A stretch of 64,000 nucleotides of DNA from an uncultured beta proteobacterium (lineage in GTDB: Bacteria > Pseudomonadota > Gammaproteobacteria > Burkholderiales > Burkholderiaceae): positions 1 through 64,000 of the forward strand of contig CAITHY010000087.1 of NCBI GenBank assembly GCA_903892315.1, given 5' to 3'. Positions 53,477 through 61,646 of this stretch are shown in pieces. A model generated the notes under the pieces. The model was not told the origin of the DNA, searched no databases, and saw only the letters and a program-made list of their open reading frames with translations. Both the position numbers and the translations under genes were made by a program. Each line of letters begins with the position of its first letter. Position 1 is the stretch's first letter.

Positions 53477-53688
53477 TAATACCAGCAGATTCAAGCGATT
53501 AATCATATCTCCTTCTCAACTAGTATCCCAACAAGAAGAAATACAGTTACTTAAGTAACGCTCAAAAGCTTGAAATCCGGCCCATGGATTCGAACTTTGC
53601 ACCTAAATGCAATCGCACACTCAATCGCACAGTCATTTTATGGCCTTGTAGGCTATTGATTTATATAGGGTTTTGAAGAGCCACGACT

Positions 53689-53776
53689 TCTTTTAATCCG
53701 TTGGTCGCGAGTTCGAATCTCGCCCGACCCACCAGTTATACAAAAGCCTCTAGAGAAATCTAGGGGCTTTTTCTTT
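53689..53776 (+). repeat. Attachment-type repeat att3 with terminator (88 bp)
   Basis: Identical over 88 bp to 45538-45625: the tRNA-Lys 3' part (53690-53736) plus the hairpin terminator (53742-53772). The pair encloses the 8.1-kb sulfur segment. Recombination between them would excise it as a circle and leave one copy. Confidence 0.9.
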
Positions 53777-53853
53777 TGCACCGCCAAGCTAAGGTCATAC
53801 CCCAACCGGAATATGGGATTAAATGACCCCAGTTAAGGGCAGTTTTAGCTTTA

Positions 53854-53882
53854 TCATGCTATAATGCGTTAATGCAGCATGA
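53854..53882 (+). promoter_or_regulatory. Toxin-antitoxin promoter with operator
   Basis: TATAAT at 53860-53865 lies inside an inverted repeat with perfect arms TCATGCT (53854-53860) and AGCATGA (53876-53882). An operator over the -10 fits autorepression by the AbrB-type antitoxin. The -35 is not clear. The antitoxin ribosome site AGGAGA follows at 53887. Confidence 0.65.
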
Positions 53883-53897
53883 AAACAGGAGAATGCC

Positions 53898-54188
53898 ATG
53901 GGCGCAGTCATAGATCATCAAATTATTAAATCCATTGGATCCAGCGGACAAATTTCGCTTGGCAAGGAGCATGCTGGCCGCCAAGTTCTTGTCGAAACCC
54001 CTGAACCAGGCGTATGGGTCATTCGCACCGCCACCGTCATTCCCGATAATGAAAAGTGGATGCATAAGCCAACCGTTAAAAAAGATTTAGTAGCCGCCCT
54101 AGGCTGGGCACAAAAGACACCCCCAAAAGCTACTGATCTCTCTAAACTAAAAATGGCAAAAACGCATGGTTCGAAACGCAAAGCCTGA
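53898..54188 (+). CDS. AbrB/MazE-type antitoxin-like protein
   Basis: 96 residues. IIKSIGSSGQISLGKEHAGRQVLVE is a swapped-hairpin AbrB DNA-binding motif. GVWVIRTATVIPDNEKWMH and a basic Lys-rich tail follow. Overlaps the next gene by 23 bp, typical of toxin-antitoxin operons. Predicted to neutralise the following protein and repress the promoter. Confidence 0.8.
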   Translation: MGAVIDHQIIKSIGSSGQISLGKEHAGRQVLVETPEPGVWVIRTATVIPDNEKWMHKPTVKKDLVAALGWAQKTPPKATDLSKLKMAKTHGSKRKA

Positions 54189-54495
54189 ACTATTAGTAGA
54201 GTTAGACCTCAACAGCCCTATCTTTCAATCAGCCTGGGAAGAGTTAGAGTTAACTGAGCAAGAAAAAGCTTTTGCTACATTTGAAAAGATCACGCAATTA
54301 ACTTGGAATCAAGTCTATCGTGATAAGGGCTTGAAATGGGAGAAAATTCATAGCATTCCCGCGCCCAAAGGAATCGACGCGCTTTACTCCTTCAGGGTAA
54401 GCAAATCCATTCGGGGAATTGGCTTTAGAGAAGATCATTTTCTTCGGGTCTTATTAATTCAACCGGATCATGATGCCACGTATGGAAAAAAATAA
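54166..54495 (+). CDS. Probable toxin of a toxin-antitoxin pair
   Basis: 109 residues, RelE/ParE-like in feel. LNSPIFQSAWEELELTEQEKAF, QVYRDKGLKWEKIHSI, YSFRVSKSIRGIGFREDHFLRVLLI and QPDHDATYGKK are blocks of a widespread uncharacterised protein found next to AbrB-type antitoxins. The fold assignment is inference; toxicity is unproven. It overlaps both neighbours. Confidence 0.7.
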   Translation: MVRNAKPELLVELDLNSPIFQSAWEELELTEQEKAFATFEKITQLTWNQVYRDKGLKWEKIHSIPAPKGIDALYSFRVSKSIRGIGFREDHFLRVLLIQPDHDATYGKK

Positions 54496-54712
54496 TCCTA
54501 TAGAAAAGTCTTTTGCGGTAACTCCAAGCAAAGACATTCGCAATTCGCCAGATCCTGATATTTTAGGGACCTACTTCGCTAGTAAACGCGCTAGGCAAGC
54601 AGCAATAGCCTTGGCAATCCAAACCAATACGGCCATCGTAACCACTGTTGACGGCAAGATAGTTCGGATCCCCGCTGCAGAACTCATTAAGCAGCGACAA
54701 CTTACGGCCTAA
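54482..54712 (+). CDS. Small protein of the toxin-antitoxin operon
   Basis: 76 residues from the ATG at 54482, inside the end of the toxin-like gene (14-bp overlap). SKRARQAAIALAIQTNTAIVTTVDGKIVRI suggests a short helix plus two strands. Family unknown. Translational overlap suggests it is a third component, perhaps an accessory antitoxin. It ends 2 bp before att4, right at the segment edge. Confidence 0.6.
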   Translation: MEKNNPIEKSFAVTPSKDIRNSPDPDILGTYFASKRARQAAIALAIQTNTAIVTTVDGKIVRIPAAELIKQRQLTA

Positions 54713-54714
54713 AC

Positions 54715-54753
54715 ATCCGTTGGTCGCGGGTTCGAATCTCGCCCGACCTACCA
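54715..54753 (+). repeat. Attachment-type repeat att4 (tRNA-Lys 3' end, two changes)
   Basis: 39 bp matching the tRNA-Lys 3' end from ATCCGTTGG to the encoded CCA, with GCGGG for GCGAG and CCTA for CCCA. The T-arm still pairs by one G-U. The sequence after CCA differs from the other copies. It closes the 1-kb toxin-antitoxin segment and suggests integration from an element with its own slightly different att. Confidence 0.8.
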
Positions 54754-54898
54754 AGCATTACTAAGTCTCGCTCTGCCGGGGCTTTTTTATTTCTAGATCT
54801 CCGAGAAGATCAGCCCCGCTATTAAATCCGTTGAAGAATCAGAGTTTCTAGCTCGACACTGAACTCACCTATGCATTAGTAGGAAACCTTATTTGCCC

Positions 54899-54932
54899 AA
54901 ACAAAAAGCCCCCTCATTTCTGATGGGGCTTC
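54899..54932 (-). terminator. Intrinsic terminator of the tartronate-semialdehyde reductase gene
   Basis: On the minus strand: AAGCCCC, loop, GGGGCTT, then TTTGTTT. Located 38 bp beyond the gene's stop. The remaining sequence between att4 and 54969 is otherwise empty. Confidence 0.8.
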
Positions 54933-54969
54933 TGTGTTCCAACTTACTGACTGCGTACAGGGAATTACT

Positions 54970-55869
54970 TTATGCAGGCTTCTGACCAATCTCAAAATTA
55001 GCGAGCTTCTCAAGCGCCTTAACCATAGCAGAGTGATCCCAAGCCTGACCGCCATGAGCTGAACAGGAGTTAAATAATTCTTGTGCAGTAGTGGTATTTG
55101 GCAAAGAAACACCTATCGCTCTTGCGCTACTCAATGCTAAATTCAAATCTTTTTGGTGTAATTCAATCCTAAAACCAGGATCAAATGTTCTCTTGATCAT
55201 GCGCTCAGCATGTACCTCTAAAATTTTGGAACTGGCAAATCCGCCCATCAGAGCCTCGCGAACTCGCGCAGGGTCTGCACCAGCTTTAGAGGCGAATAAG
55301 AGCGCCTCAGCTACCGCCTCAATGTTTAAAGCAACAATGATTTGATTGGCTACTTTGGTAACCTGGCCAGCACCATTGTCACCAACCAAAGTAATATTTT
55401 TGCCCATCAATTCAAATACAGGCTTAACTGTCTGGAAAACAGATTCTTTTCCACCAATCATAATAGTTAAGGTTCCACCTTTAGCACCTACCTGCCCACC
55501 CGAAACAGGAGCGTCTAAATATTCACAGCCAAGATCATTGATCTTTTTAGCAAATTCTTTTGTGGCGATTGGGGAAATCGAGCTCATATCAATCACAATC
55601 TTGCCCTTAGTCAGGCCATGAGCGACTCCATTCTCACCAAAAAGAACTTTTTCAACATCTGGCGTATCTGGAACCATCGTAATGATAATGTCGGCTTTTT
55701 TTGCCACTTCCGCAGGGGTTGTGCAAACAACAGCCGCACTATTCGCAAACTCTTCAGGCACTTTGCTACGGGTGTTAACAAATAGCTCATGGCCAGCGGC
55801 CAGTAAATGGGACGCCATTGGAGCACCCATGATGCCCAAGCCGATAAAACCCAGTTTTAACTTACTCAT
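54970..55869 (-). CDS. garR: 2-hydroxy-3-oxopropionate reductase (tartronate semialdehyde reductase)
   Basis: 299 residues, beta-hydroxyacid dehydrogenase family. It has the NAD(P) site GFIGLGIMGAPMASHLL, the substrate motif DAPVSGGQVGAKGGTLTI, and the catalytic Lys in GAGQVTKVANQI. Converts tartronate semialdehyde to D-glycerate. Pattern and length match GarR/GlxR; 3-hydroxyisobutyrate dehydrogenase is the alternative. Divergent from the KdgT-like permease gene across a 288-bp gap with one GC-rich palindrome (55923-55946). Confidence 0.87.
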   Translation of the reverse strand: MSKLKLGFIGLGIMGAPMASHLLAAGHELFVNTRSKVPEEFANSAAVVCTTPAEVAKKADIIITMVPDTPDVEKVLFGENGVAHGLTKGKIVIDMSSISPIATKEFAKKINDLGCEYLDAPVSGGQVGAKGGTLTIMIGGKESVFQTVKPVFELMGKNITLVGDNGAGQVTKVANQIIVALNIEAVAEALLFASKAGADPARVREALMGGFASSKILEVHAERMIKRTFDPGFRIELHQKDLNLALSSARAIGVSLPNTTTAQELFNSCSAHGGQAWDHSAMVKALEKLANFEIGQKPA

Positions 55870-56157
55870 TCGTGATTAACCTATCTTTGATTGGTGCGCT
55901 GTCTCGTTTTTTAATATTAAATGGGGCGCTAGCGCTTTTGGCGCCCATATGACCTCTATTGTAATAAAAATGGGGCAGCCTCGCCGCAGGGCTAATTTGC
56001 CTAATTTCTAGGTGTTTTCGCTTAGTTTTGATGAATATCAATGGATTATTTCAATATCACTTGATCTAATGATTTTTGAATTCTTAGCCGTATTCATAAA
56101 AACATATAAATGGGCTCTTTTGAGACCCTGAGACAAACCATAACAGAAAAGGTAAAC

Positions 56158-57099
56158 ATGAAAATTTATCAAGCCATTAACAAAGTTCCAGGCGGAATCA
56201 TGGTCGTACCCCTATTTATAGGGATGCTGCTTAATACATTCGCTCCAAATGCTTTAAAGATTGGTGGATTCACGCAAGCACTTACAAATCAGGGCTATCC
56301 AACCTTTTTAGCAATGTACCTTTTTACCGTTGGTACAAAAATGACACTCAATGCTGCCCCATCCATGCTAAAGCGTGGCTTCGGCATTATGTTTGCCAAA
56401 GTGGGTATTGCCATTGCAGTGGCGCTAGCCATTGCCCACTTCTTTAATGGCGATGTTTTGGGCCTCACAACCCTAGCGGTATTGGCTGCTATGAATGACA
56501 CCAATGGTGGCATGTTCTTGGCACTGACAAGCACCTTTGGAAACAAGGAAGATGCGGGCACCTATGTTCCACAAAGTATTGAAACAGGTCCTTTCCTCAC
56601 CATGCTGGTATTGGTTGGCGCCGGTTTAGCGGTTATCCCTTGGATGACCATGTTCTCAGTGATCGCTCCGATTCTTGCTGGTGCAATCCTGGGTAACCTA
56701 GATAAAGACTTACGTGACTTCTTTGGCGCTCACGAGCCGATCATTGTGCCATTTATGGCATTTACACTTGGGCAAGGCATCAACCTGACAGCAGTACTCA
56801 CTGCAGGTCTGCCCGGCATTCTTTTGGGAATCTCTGTGCTAGTTATCACTGGCATCGTTTGCATCCTAGCTGACCGCTTGTTAGGCGGCTCTGGTGTTGC
56901 TGGTGCAGCAGCATCAAGTACAGCAGGAAATGCAACTGGTACACCGCAAGCAGTGGCATTAGCAGATCCAACTTTTGCTGCAATTGCACCAATTGCTACT
57001 GTACAAGTTGCTGCATCCGTGATCGTCACTGCAGTACTGACACCACTATTGACCGCCTTTGTTTACAATAAAAACAAGGGTAAAAATAGCGGAAATTAA
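56158..57099 (+). CDS. kdgT: 2-keto-3-deoxygluconate permease, KdgT-like
   Basis: 313 residues from the ATG at 56158, which follows AAAAGGT; an upstream ATG at 56110 adds 16 residues lacking support. MKIYQAINKVPGGIMVVPLFIGM is the typical KdgT start, and ten helices follow with GTKMTLNAAPSMLKRG and AAMNDTNGGMFLALTS. KdgT imports 2-keto-3-deoxygluconate with protons. It precedes a 2-hydroxyacid dehydrogenase gene, but a terminator lies between. Confidence 0.88.
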   Translation: MKIYQAINKVPGGIMVVPLFIGMLLNTFAPNALKIGGFTQALTNQGYPTFLAMYLFTVGTKMTLNAAPSMLKRGFGIMFAKVGIAIAVALAIAHFFNGDVLGLTTLAVLAAMNDTNGGMFLALTSTFGNKEDAGTYVPQSIETGPFLTMLVLVGAGLAVIPWMTMFSVIAPILAGAILGNLDKDLRDFFGAHEPIIVPFMAFTLGQGINLTAVLTAGLPGILLGISVLVITGIVCILADRLLGGSGVAGAAASSTAGNATGTPQAVALADPTFAAIAPIATVQVAASVIVTAVLTPLLTAFVYNKNKGKNSGN

Positions 57100-57137
57100 G
57101 CGCTAGTCATCACCTCTATTTTTTAGCAGCTTTATAT

Positions 57138-57168
57138 AGTGCAAAACTTTTTCGTTTTGCACTTTTTT
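57138..57168 (+). terminator. Intrinsic terminator after kdgT
   Basis: A perfect stem AGTGCAAAAC/GTTTTGCACT, loop TTTTTC, then six T residues. It separates kdgT from the following dehydrogenase gene, whose start is 14 bp further on. Confidence 0.88.
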
Positions 57169-57182
57169 ATTAGGAATTTTCA

Positions 57183-58163
57183 ATGTCTAAACCAAATGTG
57201 TACATCACACGCAGTATTCCCGAGCAAACCATTGCTAAGCTCAGAGAAACGTGTGATGTTGAAGTTAATCCTCATGATCGCGCCTTAACTCGTGAAGAAC
57301 TTATTCATGCCGTTCAGGGGCGTGATGCGGTAGTTACCCTGCTTACAGATAACGTTGATGCAGAAGTGCTCGATGCGGCAGGTCCGCAATGCAAGATTTT
57401 TGCTAACTACGCAGTTGGATTTAATAACTTCAACCTAGATGCGGCAACCAAACGCGGCGTCATTATGACCAACACGCCTGGCGTCTTAGACAAAGCAACG
57501 GCTACTCATGCTTGGGCCCTGCTACTAGCTGCCGCAAAACGTATTTCAGAGTCTGAGCGCTACGTACGCGAGGGTAAATGGAAGGGTTGGTCCCCAATGA
57601 CATTTATCGGTCAAGATGTAGACGGCAAAACCTTGGGTATTGCTGGCTTAGGCAGAATTGGCACGATGTTTGCCAGGAAAGCATCGGCCTTCGATATGAA
57701 GGTCATCTATACCAATGAACAACGCAACCTAGATTTTGAAAAAGACTATGGAGCTACGTTTGTGGATAAGGAGACCCTCTTAAAGGAGTCAGATTTCCTC
57801 TCAATCCATTTGCCTTTGACCCCAGAAACAAAATACTACATCGGGGCAAAAGAGCTATCTCAAATGAAATCTAGCGCTATCCTGATTAATGCAGCACGCG
57901 GCCCGCTTGTAAATGAAAAAGAGCTGGTTGAAGCACTTCGCAATAAAGTAATTTGGGGCGCCGGTCTTGATGTGTTTGAAGATGAACCTCAACTGGCTGA
58001 TGGGCTTGATCAATTGGACAATGTGGTTATTGTTCCCCATATTGCCTCCGCTACCCTTGAGACAAGACTGGCAATGGGGAAAATTGTGACTGATAATGTG
58101 CTAGCAGTACTCAATGGCCAAGCCCCAATCACCTGCATCAATCCTGAGGTCTTAAAAAAATAA
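57183..58163 (+). CDS. D-2-hydroxyacid dehydrogenase (glyoxylate/hydroxypyruvate reductase)
   Basis: 326 residues. NAD(P) motif GLGRIGTMFARKASAF, the catalytic Arg in LINAARGPLVNEKEL, the Glu in GLDVFEDEP, and the His in IVPHIASATLETR. Closest in pattern to GhrB-type glyoxylate reductases. With GarR it would move C2/C3 hydroxyacids to glycerate. Last gene before the relic repeat att5. Confidence 0.9.
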   Translation: MSKPNVYITRSIPEQTIAKLRETCDVEVNPHDRALTREELIHAVQGRDAVVTLLTDNVDAEVLDAAGPQCKIFANYAVGFNNFNLDAATKRGVIMTNTPGVLDKATATHAWALLLAAAKRISESERYVREGKWKGWSPMTFIGQDVDGKTLGIAGLGRIGTMFARKASAFDMKVIYTNEQRNLDFEKDYGATFVDKETLLKESDFLSIHLPLTPETKYYIGAKELSQMKSSAILINAARGPLVNEKELVEALRNKVIWGAGLDVFEDEPQLADGLDQLDNVVIVPHIASATLETRLAMGKIVTDNVLAVLNGQAPITCINPEVLKK

Positions 58164-58180
58164 GTTTTATGTAACTGATG

Positions 58181-58239
58181 GTGAGATTCGAATCTCACCC
58201 AAGCCACCAGTTATACAAAAGCCACCTTCGGGTGGCTTT
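58181..58239 (+). repeat. Decayed attachment repeat att5 with terminator
   Basis: GTGAGATTCGAATCTCAC (58181-58198) looks like the tRNA-Lys T-arm with one inserted A. It is followed by CCCAAGCCACCA. Bases 58204-58223 (CCACCAGTTATACAAAAGCC) are identical to those in att2 and att3. A terminator (AAAGCCACC-TTCG-GGTGGCTTT, 58218-58239) follows. Likely the outermost, oldest right end of the island stack. Confidence 0.6.
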
Positions 58240-58275
58240 ATATTGGCTGCAATCACTCTTGTGAATAAATTACCC

Positions 58276-58617
58276 TTAATGCAGGTGCTCGACCGAAGGC
58301 AGGGTTATAGACCCGGGGTTAGTCATTAATAAGCTATTACCGGTAAGACTCGAATCCAGGAGCAGAGCGAGCTCAGGCGGGATGTTTTCATTAGGGCAAT
58401 AAATGCCTCTTTGGCAACCAAACTTGAGAACAATCAAACCAACAGCTAAAAGTTTCTTCAAATGAAAATCTAGTGTCCCCGAGTCCACACCAAATTGTTC
58501 AATGATTTCTTTTGGTCTAACACCTGCTTTTCCAGATTGATAAATGGACATGAAGACCTTCAATCTAGTCTCGTGTCCAAGGGCTTCAAAAATCGGTAGG
58601 TAGAGAGAGGCGTCCAT
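58276..58617 (-). CDS. ArsR family winged-helix regulator
   Basis: 113 residues. FEALGHETRLKVFMSIYQSGK and VDSGTLDFHLKKLLAVGLIVL form the ArsR helix-turn-helix. Two Cys (GCQRGIYC) sit after the wing. Signal unknown. First gene beyond the island stack; 44 bp downstream of the small exported protein gene on the same strand. Confidence 0.82.
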   Translation of the reverse strand: MDASLYLPIFEALGHETRLKVFMSIYQSGKAGVRPKEIIEQFGVDSGTLDFHLKKLLAVGLIVLKFGCQRGIYCPNENIPPELALLLDSSLTGNSLLMTNPGSITLPSVEHLH

Positions 58618-58661
58618 AGATCACTCCGCAGACATTATGGGCAAAGAGGTGGATGAGCGAA

Positions 58662-58988
58662 TTAGTTTGATGTTCCAGTGGTGTAATCCAGGATAGGCTT
58701 TGCTTGACCATGAAAATCTCGCATCGCAATTTCATGGACTGAATCACTTTCTTCTAAGACCTCTTCTCTCACTTCATATTTAATGAGTCGGATTTCTTCA
58801 GACAGCGTTTCAGACTTAGGATCCATACTTTCAGGAATCTGATGCGGATTTTTTGAATTGAATTTAACGGAGTCATTCCCGCCTAATTGAATCTTTGTTC
58901 CAGCAATCGCCACAGAACCAAATACGAGCAATGCAAGCATCAACAAAGCAACGAGCTGGTAGCGACCGAAAATAGAAGTTGAGGGCAT
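58662..58988 (-). CDS. Small membrane-anchored or exported protein, unknown
   Basis: 108 residues: one N-terminal hydrophobic helix (about 10-29, ending AIAG), then a charged, Glu-rich extracytoplasmic part (EEIRLIKYEVREEVLEESDS). Family not recognised. Divergent from the response-regulator gene; one copy of the 17-bp CTAGAGCTAAAGT motif lies 60 bp upstream. Confidence 0.6.
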   Translation of the reverse strand: MPSTSIFGRYQLVALLMLALLVFGSVAIAGTKIQLGGNDSVKFNSKNPHQIPESMDPKSETLSEEIRLIKYEVREEVLEESDSVHEIAMRDFHGQAKPILDYTTGTSN

Positions 58989-59047
58989 GGTGGATCTCCG
59001 AAAAATTGAACTTTGAACATCCTAAGAGCGCCATCATTGCTTAGCCA

Positions 59048-59189
59048 TAGCACTTTAGCTCTAGTCACTCAATTGACACAAACGACAGCAATGGAAGGCT
59101 TAGGAAAACCCTTAAATGGGTCATCTAATCACGGGTTAGCAGAAGATTATTGATCTTGGTCAAGTATTTATATAGAGCTAAAGTACTAG
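59048..59189. promoter_or_regulatory. 17-bp motif copies 1-2 and an FNR-type box before the response regulator
   Basis: 59048-59064 reads TAGCACTTTAGCTCTAG (minus strand CTAGAGCTAAAGTGCTA). 59173-59189 reads TAGAGCTAAAGTACTAG. Between them, 59150-59163 is TTGATCTTGGTCAA, an FNR-type box. The motif recurs three times at 62.5-62.8 kb. This 276-bp gap contains no gene. Confidence 0.65.
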
Positions 59190-59264
59190 AAATAGAAAGA
59201 TGATGGATGCCATAATCTTTCTAGATAAAAACACACCCCAAATAGGCCAAGAATAAGGGTCACC

Positions 59265-59858
59265 ATGCATTCTGTTTCATTGTTAATCGTTGACGATCAC
59301 CCGGTTTATCGGGATGCACTTCACCAGTTTTTAACTCGCAAATTTTTCTCATCAGGCAATCAGGTCTTTTCTGCAAGTTCCATTGCCGAGGGCTTACAAA
59401 TTGTCCGCTCCAAAAAATCCAACTGGATCATTCTTTTGGATCTTCTGATTCCAGACTCAGAAAATCAGCTTTTTGGCATCAACGCATTTAAAAAGTTAAA
59501 TGAGGTGGTTGCGATTGCCGCTATATCTGGCCTTGAAAAGGAAAGTCTAGAAAAAGAATGTATTGATGCAGGTTGTAGCATCTTTATTCCCAAGAGTAGC
59601 GATACTTCATATATCTATGAAAGCCTTTGTAAATTAATGGACATAAGTCCAGAAAATGCCAAGTTGGAGCAACTTACCGATCGACAAAAACAAATACTGA
59701 CCCATATCTCCAATGGTGACTCCAATAAGATGATTGCTTACTCCCTCAATATCAGTGAGCAAACGGTCAAGATTCATTTGGGCGATATCTTTAAGAAAAT
59801 TAAAGTATTCAATCGAACCCAGGCCGTCATCAAGGCAAAAGAAAATGGATGGGTCTAG
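59265..59858 (+). CDS. NarL/FixJ (LuxR-type) response regulator
   Basis: 197 residues: a receiver domain with the acidic pair in LLIVDDHPVYRDAL, the phospho-acceptor Asp in ILLDLLIPDS and Lys in IPKSSD. The C-terminal LuxR HTH is LTDRQKQILTHISNGDSNKMIAYSLNISEQTVKIHLGDIF. It starts 75 bp after motif copy 2 and stops 3 bp before the hybrid kinase gene, so the pair is one two-component system. Confidence 0.92.
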   Translation: MHSVSLLIVDDHPVYRDALHQFLTRKFFSSGNQVFSASSIAEGLQIVRSKKSNWIILLDLLIPDSENQLFGINAFKKLNEVVAIAAISGLEKESLEKECIDAGCSIFIPKSSDTSYIYESLCKLMDISPENAKLEQLTDRQKQILTHISNGDSNKMIAYSLNISEQTVKIHLGDIFKKIKVFNRTQAVIKAKENGWV

Positions 59859-59861
59859 AGT

Positions 59862-61646
59862 ATGAATGCATTCGCTATTCAAAATAGTGACGAGTTATTA
59901 CTAGAAGAAAAATATCAATTTCTTGAGACGGCCTCAAAAACCAATACTGCCGGCACCATCATCGGCCCTTTACTCACTGGAATCTTGGTTTTTGAGGAGG
60001 CCAATTTAACTGCAATTTTAATTTGGCTAATCTTAATGCTCATCTGCGTAGCATTCAGAGCCTACATGGTCTTTGTTAAAAATAAAGATCAAAGCCAATC
60101 AACGAAACGCAAGATTCTGAACTTGAATGTCGGTGTTTTTTCAGTGACCGCCTGCTGGGGTCTTGGATGGCTTATCGTTACACCAACATTGCCCTTTAAC
60201 CTGCAATGCCTATATCTGCTCATGAGTTCAACAGCAGTTTTTGTTGGGCTGTATGGTTATTCCATTCATCGGTCGACATTCTTGTGCTTTGCTGCGCCGA
60301 TCTTTATTGGGCAATTCATCACCTCCCTCATTCCACCGCTGATGTTTCCTTGGCCGATTCTGATGGGTGAATTTGCGTTTTCTTTGTACGCAATCAAGAT
60401 GGCCTCGTATTTTTCTAAATCCTGGGTAAAAACAGTTAGTCTACAAATACAAAATCAGGCTCTCAATAAAGAACTAGAATCTGAGCGCAATGTAGCCATC
60501 GCTGCAAATGTTGCTAAATCGAAATTTATTGCTACCGCTAGCCATGACTTACGACAGCCACTTCATGCCGTCAATATTTATCTTGATTTACTTGAACCAA
60601 ATAAACTGAACCCAAAAGATAAAATCAACTTCCTGCAAATTAGAAAAAGTATTCAAACCTTAAACTCAATGTTTAAGTCACTGCTAGATTTAAGTAAGCT
60701 AGATGCAAATAGTTCAGACAATCTTGAAAAGTCATTCGAACTAATAGAGCTTGTTGGATTTTTATCGAACACCTACACCCCCATTGCAACAAATAAGAAT
60801 TTAGTTCTGCAATTTGATTTTATGAACCTGGGGATTAATGGAGACAAGTTACTTCTACAGCAACTACTTGGAAATCTAATTTCTAACGCCATTCAATACA
60901 CGGCCTCTGGATCCATATTGGTCAAACTGTCGTCTAAAAATGATTGTCTTCATGTCTCGATCGAAGATACCGGCTACGGAATTGAACCTGCCCTACTTGA
61001 TAGAATTTTTGATGAATTTTTTAGGGTTGATAGCACCAGAAATATGCATGATGGTCTTGGACTGGGTCTTTCGATTGTTAAAAGACTTTGCAAAATATCC
61101 GATACCGAGATCACTGTTCAATCAAGCCCAGGGGTTGGAACTACATTCACGCTAAACACTCAATACTCAGCCCTAGCTTTGCAAGATGAATCGAAATCTT
61201 CCACCCACAATGCCTTGCATGATCACTTAAACCCACAAGAGACGCTTTGGGAAACGAAAACCATTGCTGTATTCGAAGATGATCATACAATTTTTGAAGC
61301 CTACAAACAGGCCTTAACCCATAATGGCTTTGCGGTTCTTTCATTATCTGAAAACAGTCAAGACTTAATGAAGCAGTTAGCAAATATCAATCAAATTGAC
61401 TGCATCTTGAGTGATTACCGTCTTGAAACCACGACCGGCGATTTGATCATTCAACAGCTAAGGGATAGTTTTAGTGTAGATATCCCAGCCATCATTATTA
61501 CCGCCGATACCTCGCCGCAGCATATTCAACTCTTCAAGGAGCTTGATATTGAAGTGCTCTATAAGCCAATTGGCTATAGCGATATTGTCAGCGCAATCAA
61601 ATTACTACTTAACAAATACCCCCTAAAAATAGAGAGCATCCAATGA
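59862..61646 (+). CDS. Hybrid sensor histidine kinase with C-terminal receiver
   Basis: 594 residues. About six membrane helices (30-185) form an integral sensor. A short coiled coil leads to the H-box FIATASHDLRQPLHAVNIY with His228. HATPase motifs are NLISNAIQYT (N), DTGYGIEP (G1) and GLGLGLSIVKRL (G2). The receiver has Asp in ILSDYRLET and Lys in LYKPIG. A hybrid kinase next to a separate LuxR-type regulator suggests a phosphorelay. The signal is probably membrane- or redox-linked. Overlaps the barrel gene by 4 bp. Confidence 0.92.
   Translation: MNAFAIQNSDELLLEEKYQFLETASKTNTAGTIIGPLLTGILVFEEANLTAILIWLILMLICVAFRAYMVFVKNKDQSQSTKRKILNLNVGVFSVTACWGLGWLIVTPTLPFNLQCLYLLMSSTAVFVGLYGYSIHRSTFLCFAAPIFIGQFITSLIPPLMFPWPILMGEFAFSLYAIKMASYFSKSWVKTVSLQIQNQALNKELESERNVAIAANVAKSKFIATASHDLRQPLHAVNIYLDLLEPNKLNPKDKINFLQIRKSIQTLNSMFKSLLDLSKLDANSSDNLEKSFELIELVGFLSNTYTPIATNKNLVLQFDFMNLGINGDKLLLQQLLGNLISNAIQYTASGSILVKLSSKNDCLHVSIEDTGYGIEPALLDRIFDEFFRVDSTRNMHDGLGLGLSIVKRLCKISDTEITVQSSPGVGTTFTLNTQYSALALQDESKSSTHNALHDHLNPQETLWETKTIAVFEDDHTIFEAYKQALTHNGFAVLSLSENSQDLMKQLANINQIDCILSDYRLETTTGDLIIQQLRDSFSVDIPAIIITADTSPQHIQLFKELDIEVLYKPIGYSDIVSAIKLLLNKYPLKIESIQ

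Noticed and set aside
53585..53605. tRNA T-loop-like sequence on the minus strand before att3
   Set aside because: Only the loop core and a few flanking bases resemble a tRNA; too short to call a gene or an attachment site.
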